DNA of 64,000 nt from Neorhizobium tomejilense (GCA_002968845.1 PVBG01000007.1:186001-250000), one strand, 5' to 3'. Positions 52,452-60,386 are shown, numbered from the stretch's first letter. Notes: generated by a model from the sequence alone, not told the origin. Numbers and translations are program-made.

Positions 52452-53765
52452 TCAGGCGCGGTTTTCAGGAATGGCGTCGGCGGCAAAGTCCGCCGCGAGA
52501 TAGGCCAGTATGCTTTTCGCCAGGGCGATGATGTCCTGGCGGGTGGTATGCTCTTCAGGACTGTGGATGCAGCTTTCCGGGCGGCCGAGCCCGCCCAGCA
52601 GCACCTCCTGTGCAAAGCCGGACTTCTGCACGTAGCCGAAATCGGAGCAGCTTACGGCGCCCCATTTTTGAAAGTCTTCCGGCTTGTAGCCGAAGCCCAG
52701 CGACAGCGCCTTCTGCCAGCGTGGCCAATGCGGACCTTCCGGATCGTCCGTCGGGATGAGGTGGCCGACAAGGTCCGTTTCGAGCCCCAGCCCCGTGCCG
52801 GCAATGCTGTCGCGGATCAGGCTTTCGATCTCGTCGCGCGCGACCTCATAGTTTTCTTCCGGAGCGTAACGCCGGCTCACGAGAATCTTGATCTCCGCCG
52901 GCACCTGTCCGCCGGCGGTTCCGCCGTTGACGGCGGAAATCGAAAGCTGCGGTCGCAGCGGACCTGATGCGTGCGGCGGCGGAGTCAGCGCGGATGCCCG
53001 CCTGGCCACGTCCGGCTTCAATGCCATCAAGGCATTGAGCATGGGCAAGGCGCCTTCGATAGCATTGATGCCGATGCCGGTGCGATTGCCTTCGCCCGCA
53101 TGAACAGCGTGCCCCCTGATCGTCACCTGCAGATGGAAGACACCGAAGCAGCCAGCCCAGATGCGCGGCGCCGCGGACCCGTTGAAATTGAGGATATGAC
53201 CTTTCAACATGCCCTGCTCCGCCAGATAGCGAATGCCGGGATAGAGGCCCCCTTCCTCATCGGTGCACAGCAGCAGCATCGGATCGTAATAGAGAGGCAG
53301 CCCGCATTTTTTGGCAGCCCGCAACGCCAGCAGCGTTGCTGCGATCGTGCCCTTCATGTCGGCTGCGCCGAGCCCGAACAGATCGTCACCTTCGACCGTC
53401 AGCTTCAGCGGATCGCGTACCCAGCCAGGCGCGGCCGGGACCGTGTCGACATGATAATAAAGACCGCAGACGGGCTTTCCCGTTCCGCGGGTGGCAATGA
53501 GGTTGGTCCGCTCGCCGGATGCCGGCCCACCGGCCACGTACCAAAGATCACGCGGCACGACGACCCGCTCAAACGCAAACCCAAAGGGCGAAAGCAGTTC
53601 TGCCATCAGATCGGCAAAAGCGTCATAGCCCCGGCCCGGCGGGAATGAGGTGTCAACTTCGATCATCCGGGCCAGATCATCGACAGCAACCTCGACATCC
53701 CGCTCAATCGCTGCCATGGCAGGTCCAAGGATCTGTTGCGAAGAAGGTGGCTGCGGCGCGTTCAT
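52452..53765 (-). CDS. M20-family deacylase/peptidase (ArgE/DapE-like), canonical metal site
   Basis: 437 residues from ATG 53765. Zinc ligands are conserved: YYHVDTVP (His, Asp; ~107-114), GLGAADMKGTIAA (bridging Asp; ~135-147), LLCTDEEGGL (catalytic and ligand Glu; ~168-177), and a C-terminal CIHSPEEHT His. It is first in the operon, so it is the most expressed enzyme. With the importer it should cleave the imported N-acyl amino acid or dipeptide in the cytoplasm. It differs from the second M20 protein of the operon, whose site is altered. Confidence 0.88.
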   Translation of the reverse strand: MNAPQPPSSQQILGPAMAAIERDVEVAVDDLARMIEVDTSFPPGRGYDAFADLMAELLSPFGFAFERVVVPRDLWYVAGGPASGERTNLIATRGTGKPVCGLYYHVDTVPAAPGWVRDPLKLTVEGDDLFGLGAADMKGTIAATLLALRAAKKCGLPLYYDPMLLLCTDEEGGLYPGIRYLAEQGMLKGHILNFNGSAAPRIWAGCFGVFHLQVTIRGHAVHAGEGNRTGIGINAIEGALPMLNALMALKPDVARRASALTPPPHASGPLRPQLSISAVNGGTAGGQVPAEIKILVSRRYAPEENYEVARDEIESLIRDSIAGTGLGLETDLVGHLIPTDDPEGPHWPRWQKALSLGFGYKPEDFQKWGAVSCSDFGYVQKSGFAQEVLLGGLGRPESCIHSPEEHTTRQDIIALAKSILAYLAADFAADAIPENRA

Positions 53766-53820
53766 GGCAGTGTCCTCGGTACCCGTCGCGCCGGCCTCCC
53801 CAGCTTGCGCTTTAATATAA

Positions 53821-53830
53821 ACTATATAGT
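53821..53830. promoter_or_regulatory. GntR-type operator in the M20/GntR divergent promoter
   Basis: ACTATATAGT is a perfect 10-bp palindrome within the AT-rich TATAAACTATATAGTAATA stretch, 52 bp before the GntR start and 56 bp upstream of the M20 start. GntR/HutC proteins usually bind such AT-rich dyads overlapping the promoter, so control of the peptide operon and of the regulator itself is expected. Confidence 0.5.
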
Positions 53831-53881
53831 AATACTGCGTAGATCGAGACCCCGAGTCAACTCCAAAGAAGAGGCAAATCA

Positions 53882-54646
53882 TTGCCGGAACTGCCCAATA
53901 ATTCATCAGGAGTGATCAAGCTGACGGAATTGTCGTTGCCGCTCTATGAAGTGGTCAAACGACAGATCACCGAAGCGATCATGCTCGGCAAACTGGAACC
54001 GGGTGCGGTTCTGCCGAGCGAAGTGGCGCTGTCGCAAACCTACGGCGTGGCCGTGGGCACGATCCGGCGGGCGCTGATGGATCTCACCAATGACGGCCTT
54101 CTCAGCCGCCGTCGCAAGACCGGCACAGTCGTGACCGGCCGCAAGCCGCAGCACAGCCTGCGCCTGTTTTTTCAGTATTTTCGATTGCACGGGCTGGATG
54201 GTTCGCTCAGCAAGTCGGTCACGAAGGTGACTTCGCTCGACAGGAGTTCGGCTTCCGCGGCCGATGCACGAAAACTTCAGATCGACGAAGGATCGCCGAT
54301 CGTCACCTTCCACCGGGTGCGTTACGTCGACGAGCGCCCGATCATGCACGAGACGCTGACGCTTTCCCGCGAACGGGTTCCGGACTTCCCGGAAAGGCCG
54401 GAGGAAATCCCTCAGCTCTTCTACCTGCATCTGCTGGAAAATTATGGGATCCGCATCTCGGCCATACGCGAGCAGATCGGCGCCGACCTTGCGGCCGAGT
54501 GCGATGCCCATTGGCTGGACCTGAGCCGGCCAGCAGCGGTCCTAACGATCGACGAAGTGGCCTATGACCAGATGGCTGTACCGGTTTTGATTTCAGCGCA
54601 CCGGGCAACCACCGCCAACCACCGCTATGTCAACGAGGTGCAGTAA
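53882..54646 (+). CDS. GntR-family regulator (HutC subfamily)
   Basis: 254 residues from TTG 53882 behind AAGAGG. The winged HTH is at ~17-82 (LEPGAVLPSEVALSQTYGVA, VGTIRRALMDLTNDGLLSRR). The UTRA effector domain spans ~100-245 (DEGSPIVTFHRVRYVDERPI, LFYLHLLENYGIRISAIREQ, LTIDEVAYDQMAVPVLISAH). It is divergent from the M20/peptide ABC operon with a palindrome between, so it is the likely repressor of that operon with the imported compound or its product as inducer. Confidence 0.9.
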   Translation: MPELPNNSSGVIKLTELSLPLYEVVKRQITEAIMLGKLEPGAVLPSEVALSQTYGVAVGTIRRALMDLTNDGLLSRRRKTGTVVTGRKPQHSLRLFFQYFRLHGLDGSLSKSVTKVTSLDRSSASAADARKLQIDEGSPIVTFHRVRYVDERPIMHETLTLSRERVPDFPERPEEIPQLFYLHLLENYGIRISAIREQIGADLAAECDAHWLDLSRPAAVLTIDEVAYDQMAVPVLISAHRATTANHRYVNEVQ

Positions 54647-54678
54647 GGCGGTGTCTTCGCAGTCGACATCGCTGGTCC

Positions 54679-54961
54679 TCAGAAAAGTTTTTCGGCCTTG
54701 TCCGCGCGATGGAGGCTCACGGCGACCTCTCGAGGTTTCCCGCGCGGGCCCCTTCGCGATCTTGCGCCAGGCGTCCAGCGCGGTCTGGCCGCGCCAGCAT
54801 TCGAAGAGATTGACGCGCTCCGGATCGACCGCGTCCGCGCTTATGGAGAAGTCGAGACAGCCGTCATACGCCCTCGCGCGTTCGACCATGCCGCTGAAGG
54901 CTTCCACGGTGCTGTCCCGCTTCTTGGCATCGGTGCGGGTGTAGCCGGCTATGATGATCAT
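54679..54961 (-). pseudogene. Frameshifted antibiotic biosynthesis monooxygenase (ABM) protein
   Basis: From ATG 54961 the frame reads IIIAGYTRTDAKKRDSTVEA, then ARAYDGCLDFSISADAVDPE and RVNLFECWRGQTALDAWRK, a normal small ABM-domain protein of about 93 residues. At the run of four C (54749-54752 on this strand, GGGG when read in the gene) the frame changes. Deleting one base restores KGPRGKPREVAVSLHRADKA-EKLF and a stop at 54679, which matches the normal end of such proteins. As it stands the frame continues to 54593 with unrelated residues. A one-base insertion in a homopolymer is the simplest explanation; a sequencing error must be considered. Confidence 0.75.
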
Positions 54962-55064
54962 GGGTCTACTCCTCCTTTGGGCTGGCGCCTTGCTCGGGCA
55001 GCCCGCCGCAGTGCGTGGTCCTGGATAGCGACCCGCTGGGATCGCCGGTTCGTGATCGGAAACG

Positions 55065-55430
55065 TCAACTCCCCTTCACGTACCCCAGGCCCTCGACGAT
55101 CTTTCCGTCCCGGACGCGCATGATGTTGATGCCTCGAACCCGGTCCGCTTCGCGCTCGCTCCAGCGAAGCTGCCAGCGGATGATCCCGCGATCGCCCATC
55201 ACGGAGATTTCCTCAGCTTTGAAGACAAGGTTGGCGGACGACGCGACTCCCTTCCAGAAGGTGAGGCAAGCCTCGCGTCCTTCATAGCGCGCTCCATCCG
55301 GAGCCGGCGCCGTATTTTCGAGAACACAGCCGTCGCCGATGAGATCATCAAGGTCTTCGGGGCGATGCTTCTCAAATGCGTTGTGGAAGCGTTCCACGAT
55401 TTGGCGGGTAGCTTTGCTGTCACTGGTCAT
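55065..55430 (-). CDS. SnoaL-like (NTF2-fold) nuclear-transport-factor protein
   Basis: 121-residue SnoaL/DUF4440-type small protein with the cone-shaped NTF2 fold. It reads RQIVERFHNAFEKHRPEDLD, DLIGDGCVLENTAPAPDGAR, YEGREACLTFWKGVA and ends INIMRVRDGKIVEGLGYVKG, the usual end. Members of this family are isomerases, dehydratases or unknown-ligand binders. It is paralogous to the shorter gene at 55563, same strand, 132 bp upstream. Function cannot be assigned from sequence. Confidence 0.8.
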   Translation of the reverse strand: MTSDSKATRQIVERFHNAFEKHRPEDLDDLIGDGCVLENTAPAPDGARYEGREACLTFWKGVASSANLVFKAEEISVMGDRGIIRWQLRWSEREADRVRGINIMRVRDGKIVEGLGYVKGS

Positions 55431-55562
55431 TTCTCACCTCATAGAGCGATGGAGCCGCCGTCGATCCCCTGCGTGTGGCCGATGATGAACCAGGCTCCGG
55501 TTGAACAAAAAATGAAGATGATTGCGACTCTCGTTTGTCTTGTCGTCCTTGCCACAAACTAC

Positions 55563-55883
55563 TCAGGCAGGGGCGCCGACTCGGATCAGGCTGACCCCGC
55601 GCAGCGAGCCGCCGTCGCCGAAATGGAAGCGCCAGCGGATGTTGGCGCGATCACCCATCACGAAGATCTCTTCCGACTCGGAGCGGTTGGCGCGGTCGGC
55701 CGCCATGGCCCGCCAGAATGCCAGATTCACATCGTAGCCCTCGTACCGGGTGCCATCCGGTGCTGGCTGGATCGACTCCATGACGCAGTTCTGGCCGATG
55801 ATGTCATCGAGGAGTTCAGGATCGTGCTCCTCAAAGGCCCGATTGAACCGGTGAACGATTTCAGATGTTTTGCCAATTTTCAT
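55563..55883 (-). CDS. Second SnoaL-like protein, C-terminally shortened
   Basis: 106-residue paralogue of the protein at 55065 (shares SEIVHRFNRAFEEHDPELLD, DIIGQNCVMESIQPAPDGTR, YEGYDVNLAFWRAMAADRAN, IRWRFHFGDG). It ends at RGVSLIRVGAPA, about 12-15 residues short of the usual RDGKIVEALGYVKG end, and the DNA downstream does not restore that end in an obvious frame. The last beta strand may therefore be lost. It is divergent from a TetR gene with two operators in between and is its likely target. Confidence 0.68.
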   Translation of the reverse strand: MKIGKTSEIVHRFNRAFEEHDPELLDDIIGQNCVMESIQPAPDGTRYEGYDVNLAFWRAMAADRANRSESEEIFVMGDRANIRWRFHFGDGGSLRGVSLIRVGAPA

Positions 55884-55896
55884 AATGTCTTACTAT

Positions 55897-55940
55897 ACAG
55901 ACCGGTCTGTCTGCCAATTGCAATATACAGACCTGTCTGT
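55897..55940. promoter_or_regulatory. Tandem TetR operators between SnoaL-like and TetR genes
   Basis: ACAGACCGGTCTGT (55897-55910) is a perfect 14-bp palindrome; ACAGACCTGTCTGT (55927-55940) is the same site with one central difference. Both are preceded by TAT and are centred 30 bp apart. They fill the 69-bp gap between the divergent SnoaL-like gene (starting at 55883) and the TetR gene (starting at 55953). They are near-certain binding sites for that TetR, likely covering both promoters. Confidence 0.75.
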
Positions 55941-55952
55941 TATAGTCAACCG

Positions 55953-56531
55953 ATGGATCAGAAAACTTCTCTCAGCCCCGCCGAATCAGGTTCCGCACGT
56001 CGCCGTTTGCTCGACACTGCGACCCGGCTCTTTTACCAGGGAGGTATTCACGCTGTCGGCATCGACCGCATCATCGCGGAAGCCGGCGTGGCCAAGGCGA
56101 CGTTCTACAAGCACTTTCCGTCCAAGGATGACCTCGTCGTCGCCTATCTCGAAGAGATAGACCGGCTCGGGCGGGCGGCAGTGGCCGCGCTTCCGAAGCA
56201 ATCGCCTCGGAAAATGATCTCGGCTGTCATGGGGCGTATCAGCGAAGCTGTGACCGCGGGAGGCTGGCGGGGGTGTCCGTTCCTCAACGCGGCGGCCGAA
56301 TACCCCGATCCAGCCAGCCCTGTGCGGCAGGCGATCAATGCGCGCCGCGTCTGGTATCACAACAGCCTTGAAAACCTTCTCGCGGAAGACGGCGATCCCG
56401 CTCCTCCCGTCACCGCTTCCCTCCTCGTCGCGCTTTCGGACGGCCTGCTGGAAAGTGCCTATCTGGATGATGCCGAAAGCGTCCCCGCCCTTGTCCGCGA
56501 GGCGGTGGCGAGACTGCTGGACCGCCGATGA
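55953..56531 (+). CDS. TetR-family regulator
   Basis: 192 residues from ATG 55953. The HTH spans ~17-60 (GIHAVGIDRIIAEAGVAKAT, FYKHFPSKDDLVVAYLEEID). The C-terminal domain contains RISEAVTAGGWRGCPFLNAA, a form common in TetR proteins that control small oxidoreductases or isomerases. The 3' end overlaps the next gene by 4 bp. Two clear operators precede it, so it represses itself, the gene it is coupled to and the SnoaL-like gene. Confidence 0.9.
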   Translation: MDQKTSLSPAESGSARRRLLDTATRLFYQGGIHAVGIDRIIAEAGVAKATFYKHFPSKDDLVVAYLEEIDRLGRAAVAALPKQSPRKMISAVMGRISEAVTAGGWRGCPFLNAAAEYPDPASPVRQAINARRVWYHNSLENLLAEDGDPAPPVTASLLVALSDGLLESAYLDDAESVPALVREAVARLLDRR

Positions 56532-57199
56532 GCGCCGCTCGCAGCCCAAGCAGCACCGGCCTGCGCCGATTCCTGGATCTCCAGCTCCAGCACGATTGGA
56601 TGGAGGGCAAGACGATCCTGCGCGACGCCGACGAGCGCTCGGAATCCCTCGAGCTGCGTTTCAAGTATATCGCGCGATTTGAGAAGCTGCTGCGCCGCCC
56701 ACAGGCGCCGGAGGTTCTGGAGATCCTCGGGCGCTACGGCCGCGACTGCATTCCCATCCCGCGCCGGACCGAGCGATACTATTGGTCCGTTTCCTGCCTG
56801 CCCTCGACGGCGGGCAAGGCTCTCGTTCGCATCAATGCGAGCTGGATGGAGCTGTTCTCGCTCTATGCGGACGGCGAGGACATCCGCGCGCTTTTCGTGG
56901 TGCATCTTTCCGATTTCACCACCGACCGTTCGCTCGATCACGGCCGGGTGGACGAAGCTTTTCTTGAGAGCAGTATCGTGACGCCGGAAGACCTCAGCTA
57001 TTTTTTCCCCCGCGGCGAGGACATGTTCGGCATCAAGATCCGCGGTTTCTCCTCAATCAGCAAGTTCCTGACGACGCGCCGTGCTTTGCAGGCCATCCGA
57101 GCTTTCAACCTCACGCACATGAACCGCGGCCGGAACGCCTATCAGGCGAGCCATTGCTACAGCCTGGCGGATCACATGCTGAGCGATGAGCAATACTGA
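56528..57199 (+). CDS. Unrecognised protein coupled to TetR
   Basis: 223 residues, starting in the ATGA overlap with the TetR stop, so both are in one operon. I do not recognise the family. There is no signal peptide or membrane segment, and it is rich in charged and aromatic residues. Notable segments: LRRFLDLQLQHDWMEGKTIL, YWSVSCLPSTAGKALVRINA, SWMELFSLYADGEDIRALFV and RGRNAYQASHCYSLADHMLS. A histidine/aspartate content such as HLSDFTTDRSLDHGRVDE could line an active site. Coupling to TetR and the SnoaL-like genes hints at an enzyme or sensor of a small toxic compound. Confidence 0.65.
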   Translation: MSAARSPSSTGLRRFLDLQLQHDWMEGKTILRDADERSESLELRFKYIARFEKLLRRPQAPEVLEILGRYGRDCIPIPRRTERYYWSVSCLPSTAGKALVRINASWMELFSLYADGEDIRALFVVHLSDFTTDRSLDHGRVDEAFLESSIVTPEDLSYFFPRGEDMFGIKIRGFSSISKFLTTRRALQAIRAFNLTHMNRGRNAYQASHCYSLADHMLSDEQY

Positions 57200-57282
57200 A
57201 TAGCCACCCAGGACAGACCCTTGGCTGCGAGGAGGAGCTAGCCATATGAAATAGTGTTTTCGCCAGATAGTGGAAGAGAGTG

Positions 57283-57774
57283 ATGAACAATCCTCAGATC
57301 ACCCGTATGCCGATCGCCAAGACCGGAATGCTCGTCCGCAAGCCGGTCGAGCATGTGTTCGAAGCGATCGTGAACCCGGACATCACGACGAAATTCTGGT
57401 TCAGCAAAGGCAGCGGAAGGCTGGAGACCGGTAAGGCCGCCAAGTGGGATTGGGAGAGCCATGACGTCTCCATCGAGGTCACGCCAAAGGTCGTAGAGCC
57501 CAACAAGTGCGTCGTGATAGAATGGCCTGGTTATAGCGGCCCAACAACTGTGGAATGGACGTTTCAATCCATTCCGGATGGTACGACTTTTGTACGCGTG
57601 CAGGAGTCCGGATGGACGGGAGATGCCGATAAGCTCATGCGCTACGTCGCTGATTCCACGCAAGGCTTCACGCTTTTGCTTGCGGGGTTAAAGGCATGGC
57701 TTGAGCACGGTATCCAGTTGAACCTGACGCTCGATCGTTATCCGAAGGGTATCGAAGACCAACAGTTTGAATGA
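57283..57774 (+). CDS. SRPBCC (AHSA1/START-like) domain protein
   Basis: 163 residues from ATG 57283 (GTG 57280 is also possible). The fold is START-like: MLVRKPVEHVFEAIVNPDIT, TKFWFSKGSGRLETGK, WDWESHDVSIEVTPKVVEPN, TVEWTFQSIPDGTTFVRVQE and YVADSTQGFTLLLAGLKAWL. This is the Aha1 C-terminal (AHSA1) group with a hydrophobic cavity. It is often near ArsR regulators; another pair of that kind lies 280 bp downstream on the opposite strand. Ligand unknown. Confidence 0.82.
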   Translation: MNNPQITRMPIAKTGMLVRKPVEHVFEAIVNPDITTKFWFSKGSGRLETGKAAKWDWESHDVSIEVTPKVVEPNKCVVIEWPGYSGPTTVEWTFQSIPDGTTFVRVQESGWTGDADKLMRYVADSTQGFTLLLAGLKAWLEHGIQLNLTLDRYPKGIEDQQFE

Positions 57775-58006
57775 GGCCGAGCAGCACTGGTCCCGGCGGA
57801 CGCGGTTACAGAACCTCAGAATTTTACCTCCGCGAGCAGCCGCCATCACGAAGGCCAACGTGAAGAGCAGATGCATAACCAGAAATAGCTTGGCTATGTC
57901 CCGCGCGTCACCGCTGGCGACGCCCCAAAATGTCGTTGGCCCCAACGACTTCGGGCGCATCGTCGAAACCGGCAAGACATGCAGGCGTTTCTTGAGGAAG
58001 ATCTCG
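57775..58006. other. Short gap with a possible remnant
   Basis: About 230 bp between the two SRPBCC genes. On the minus strand a frame contains KLFLVMHLLFTLAFVMAAAR, a single hydrophobic helix, but it lacks a ribosome site and known relatives. No clear terminator for the converging SRPBCC genes is seen. I do not call a gene here. Confidence 0.3.
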
Positions 58007-58486
58007 TCAGCCGTCCAGCCAGGCAGCGAGGCCGTCCAGCGTCTGCAGCCCGTATTCCACCGCGCCGAAGCCGATGACCACCTGGCGCCGCTTGGCGCTG
58101 GGGTGGAGTTGGCGCATTGTCAGCACGGTCTTGCCGTCGGCCTGCTCATCGAAGGTCACGGTGGCGCGAAAACGGTCGGGGTCGTCAGGGTCGGGTGTGC
58201 CATAGTCCATCACGATCCGCTCGTTCGGCACGATCTCCAGAAAGCGCATGAGGTTCGGGAAGCGCTGCTCCTTGCCTTCGAACACGCCCACCATGTCGAA
58301 CCGCCAGACCCCGCCCTCGCGGATATCGACTTCGTGGGTCTCTATGCTAAGGCCGGCCGGGCCGTACCATTCGCCAAGCGCCTTGGGGTCCATCCAGGCG
58401 GCAAAGACCTTCTCGCGGGGGTGATTCAGCAGCTTGACCAGCACGATTTCGCGATCGAGCGACCAGGTCTCAAACAGGCTTGCCAT
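58007..58486 (-). CDS. SRPBCC (AHSA1) domain protein coupled to ArsR
   Basis: 159 residues from ATG 58486. AHSA1-type fold: LNHPREKVFAAWMDPKALGE, WYGPAGLSIETHEVDIREGG, VWRFDMVGVFEGKEQRFPNL, RFRATVTFDEQADGKTVLTM, and VIGFGAVEYGLQTLDGLAAW. The start lies 17 bp inside the upstream ArsR gene, a standard operon architecture. The ArsR probably controls both. Role is ligand binding or a stress response of unknown kind. Confidence 0.88.
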   Translation of the reverse strand: MASLFETWSLDREIVLVKLLNHPREKVFAAWMDPKALGEWYGPAGLSIETHEVDIREGGVWRFDMVGVFEGKEQRFPNLMRFLEIVPNERIVMDYGTPDPDDPDRFRATVTFDEQADGKTVLTMRQLHPSAKRRQVVIGFGAVEYGLQTLDGLAAWLDG

Positions 58487-58835
58487 GTCTTTCAACGTCC
58501 TCTTCCGTCTTGTCCAAGTAGACTTCCAGGCGATCCAACCGCTCGGTCCAGCGCCGGCGCTCCGTTTCCATCCAGTCCGCCGCCTCGTCGAAGCGCGCCT
58601 GCACCAGCCGGCACCAGCGGCTGCGCCCGCGCTTCTCGCTGGCAATCAGCCCGCAATCTTCCAGCACCTTGAGATGCTGGGCGAAGGAGGGCAGTGCCAT
58701 GTCGAAAGGCTCGGCCAGGACGCTGACCGGCACCTCGCCCTCAGCCAGCCGCGATACCACCGCGCGGCGGGTCGGGTCGCTGAGAGCATGAAAGGCGAGG
58801 TCGAGCGGAGTCGAATGGTAAGGCATGTGACTCAT
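58470..58835 (-). CDS. ArsR-family transcriptional regulator (SRPBCC-associated)
   Basis: 121 residues with a winged HTH (LDLAFHALSDPTRRAVVSRL, FDMALPSFAQHLKVLEDCGL, IASEKRGRSRWCRLVQARFD). It lacks the CxC metal-binding pair of true ArsR/SmtB sensors, as is normal for the group paired with AHSA1 proteins. It overlaps the SRPBCC gene by 17 bp. Two palindromic sites at 58868-58915 lie just upstream, close to its promoter. Confidence 0.9.
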   Translation of the reverse strand: MSHMPYHSTPLDLAFHALSDPTRRAVVSRLAEGEVPVSVLAEPFDMALPSFAQHLKVLEDCGLIASEKRGRSRWCRLVQARFDEAADWMETERRRWTERLDRLEVYLDKTEEDVERHGKPV

Positions 58836-58867
58836 TAAAACAGCCTGGGGCTCTGGTCAAGAACAGA

Positions 58868-58915
58868 AAGGCACTTGCCTTAGTGTTTAACCTTGGATAT
58901 GAAGGTACTTACCTT
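58868..58915. promoter_or_regulatory. Twin 14-bp palindromes between ArsR and dihydrofolate-reductase-like genes
   Basis: AAGGCACTTGCCTT (58868-58881) and AAGGTACTTACCTT (58902-58915) are both perfect 14-bp palindromes around a CT centre, 34 bp apart and each followed by AGT. They lie in the divergent promoter region between arsR and the RibD_C-type gene. This layout resembles HxlR-type operators (GTACTTAC core), but no HxlR gene is in view; the ArsR could also be the ligand. Confidence 0.6.
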
Positions 58916-58974
58916 AGTATCCGGCCCCGCTTGATAATGAGGCGGTTATGCAGCCACTCACAAGGAGGACTCCA

Positions 58975-59616
58975 GTGGTAGTTCGTGTCGATCTCATGAT
59001 CTCGCTCGATGGTTTCGCGACAACAACGGACCAGACGCCCGAAGCTCCGTTCGGCGAGGACTGGCCGCGTCTCGTCGGAGCATATGCTGCAACGCGAACG
59101 TTTCGCGAGCGCGTGTTAAAGGATACGACGGGAGCAGGGACCACAGGTGTCGACGACGAATACGCGAGGGCGTATTTCGATAATGTGGGTGCCGAGATCA
59201 TGGGCGCCGGCATGTTCGGACTCCACAACTTTCCCGATGATCCGAACTGGCGTGGCTGGTGGGGCGACGAGCCACCGTTCCGGGTTCCGGTCTTCGTCCT
59301 CACCCATAGGCCACGGCCTTCCTTGGAGATGGCCGGCGGGACGACTTTTCATTTCATCGACACCACGCCTGCTGATGCGCTCCAGCGGGCTGTCAGTGTG
59401 GCGGGCGACAAGGACGTGCGGGTTGGCGGCGGCCCCACCGTCGTTCGCGACTTCCTCAAGGCAGGCCTTGTCGATCGTCTTCATGTTGCTATCACTCCGA
59501 TTTTGCTGGGGCGCGGTATACGCCTGTGGGACGATCTGCGCGGCTTGGAAGCTGGCTGTACAGTCAAGGCAGAAACGGCACCGAGTGGCACCGTCCACCT
59601 GACCTTCCAACGCTAG
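58975..59616 (+). CDS. Dihydrofolate reductase-like (RibD C-terminal domain) protein
   Basis: 213 residues from GTG 58975, which is 6 nt after AAGGAGG; an ATG at 58948 lacks a site. RibD_C fold: VVVRVDLMISLDGFATTTDQ, EIMGAGMFGLHNFPDDPN, GDEPPFRVPVFVLTH and GGTTFHFIDTTPADALQRAV with the GGGPTVVRDFLKAGLVDRLH glycine-rich NADPH loop, ending HVAITPILLGRGIRLWDDLR. Such proteins are frequent stress- or xenobiotic-induced reductases and are often the target of HxlR or ArsR repressors. Two palindromes in front support that control. Confidence 0.85.
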   Translation: MVVRVDLMISLDGFATTTDQTPEAPFGEDWPRLVGAYAATRTFRERVLKDTTGAGTTGVDDEYARAYFDNVGAEIMGAGMFGLHNFPDDPNWRGWWGDEPPFRVPVFVLTHRPRPSLEMAGGTTFHFIDTTPADALQRAVSVAGDKDVRVGGGPTVVRDFLKAGLVDRLHVAITPILLGRGIRLWDDLRGLEAGCTVKAETAPSGTVHLTFQR

Positions 59617-59696
59617 CCGCTCGTCTGTGACCTGGGTGATTTGCGAAATGGATGCTCGAGGATTCACCTTTCCAGCAATCGGCAGGCACAACCGGG

Positions 59697-60272
59697 TCAG
59701 ACAGTCTTCTGCCGCATATGGCTGACGGTGAGCCAAACGGCTGAGACAAGAAAATAGAAGGCACCGAGACCAGCATAACCCGCAACATTGGCGATCGAAG
59801 GTGCGTCGGGCTTCAGCGCTTGCGCGATGAAGAATGCGCCCGCCACGGCGGACTGACCGCCGCTCAGGATCATTGCCCACTGTCCCCCGCTTGTCTTCCA
59901 CCGCCGAACCGCTGTGCCAAGCTGCGAGAAGCCGGAGAATATTGCCCAGAGACCAAAAACGCCAAGGACCCAGTTCATGCTCATTGTAAGAGCGACGACG
60001 ACCGCAACGGTCATCACCGAACTGACCGCCACGTTGATCGCCTGGCTCCTGTTATGTGCCAGACCGCCGTTTCGTTTGGCATCGACGTAGTTGGCGGCAG
60101 CATCCCAGGCGGGATAGATGATCAGCAAGACCGCCGCTGCGGAGAAGGACTGGCGGCCAACCGTCAATGCTGCCGCGACCCAGATGACGGAGAAGGCGGC
60201 TCGCGCAAAATAGTATCGCTTCAACCAATAATCCTTGCCGTTCACGGCGAAGCTCGTTTGGTAGTGTGCCAT
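59697..60272 (-). CDS. DUF308/HdeD-like membrane protein
   Basis: 191 residues from ATG 60272 (AAGGA nearby). Six hydrophobic segments are apparent (~20-40, 45-64, 84-105, 108-126, 140-158, 165-184), with IWVAAALTVGRQSFSAAAVL and GLWAIFSGFSQLGTAVRRWK recalling DUF308 (HdeD) acid-resistance-type proteins. It lies next to a periplasmic protein gene and TetR on the same strand, 114 bp downstream. The function is unknown. Confidence 0.72.
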   Translation of the reverse strand: MAHYQTSFAVNGKDYWLKRYYFARAAFSVIWVAAALTVGRQSFSAAAVLLIIYPAWDAAANYVDAKRNGGLAHNRSQAINVAVSSVMTVAVVVALTMSMNWVLGVFGLWAIFSGFSQLGTAVRRWKTSGGQWAMILSGGQSAVAGAFFIAQALKPDAPSIANVAGYAGLGAFYFLVSAVWLTVSHMRQKTV

Positions 60273-60386
60273 GGTGAAATCCTTATCTGATTTGAATAAG
60301 TGGCTTACACGCCGAGGCGTGTTGGAGATCGCAAGCAACCGGTCGAACCGGAGGGCGGCCGATCCGACCAGCGACGATGACGTGGT

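Noticed and set aside
50828..52531. 567-codon plus-strand frame opposite the peptide receptor gene
   Set aside because: Very long but antisense to a conserved SBP_bac_5 gene; composition (Gly, Arg, Asp, Val) is typical of a shadow frame and no domain is seen.
57688..57975. 95-codon minus-strand frame with one hydrophobic helix
   Set aside because: It runs into the SRPBCC gene on the other strand, has no ribosome site and no recognisable family; recorded only as a possible remnant.
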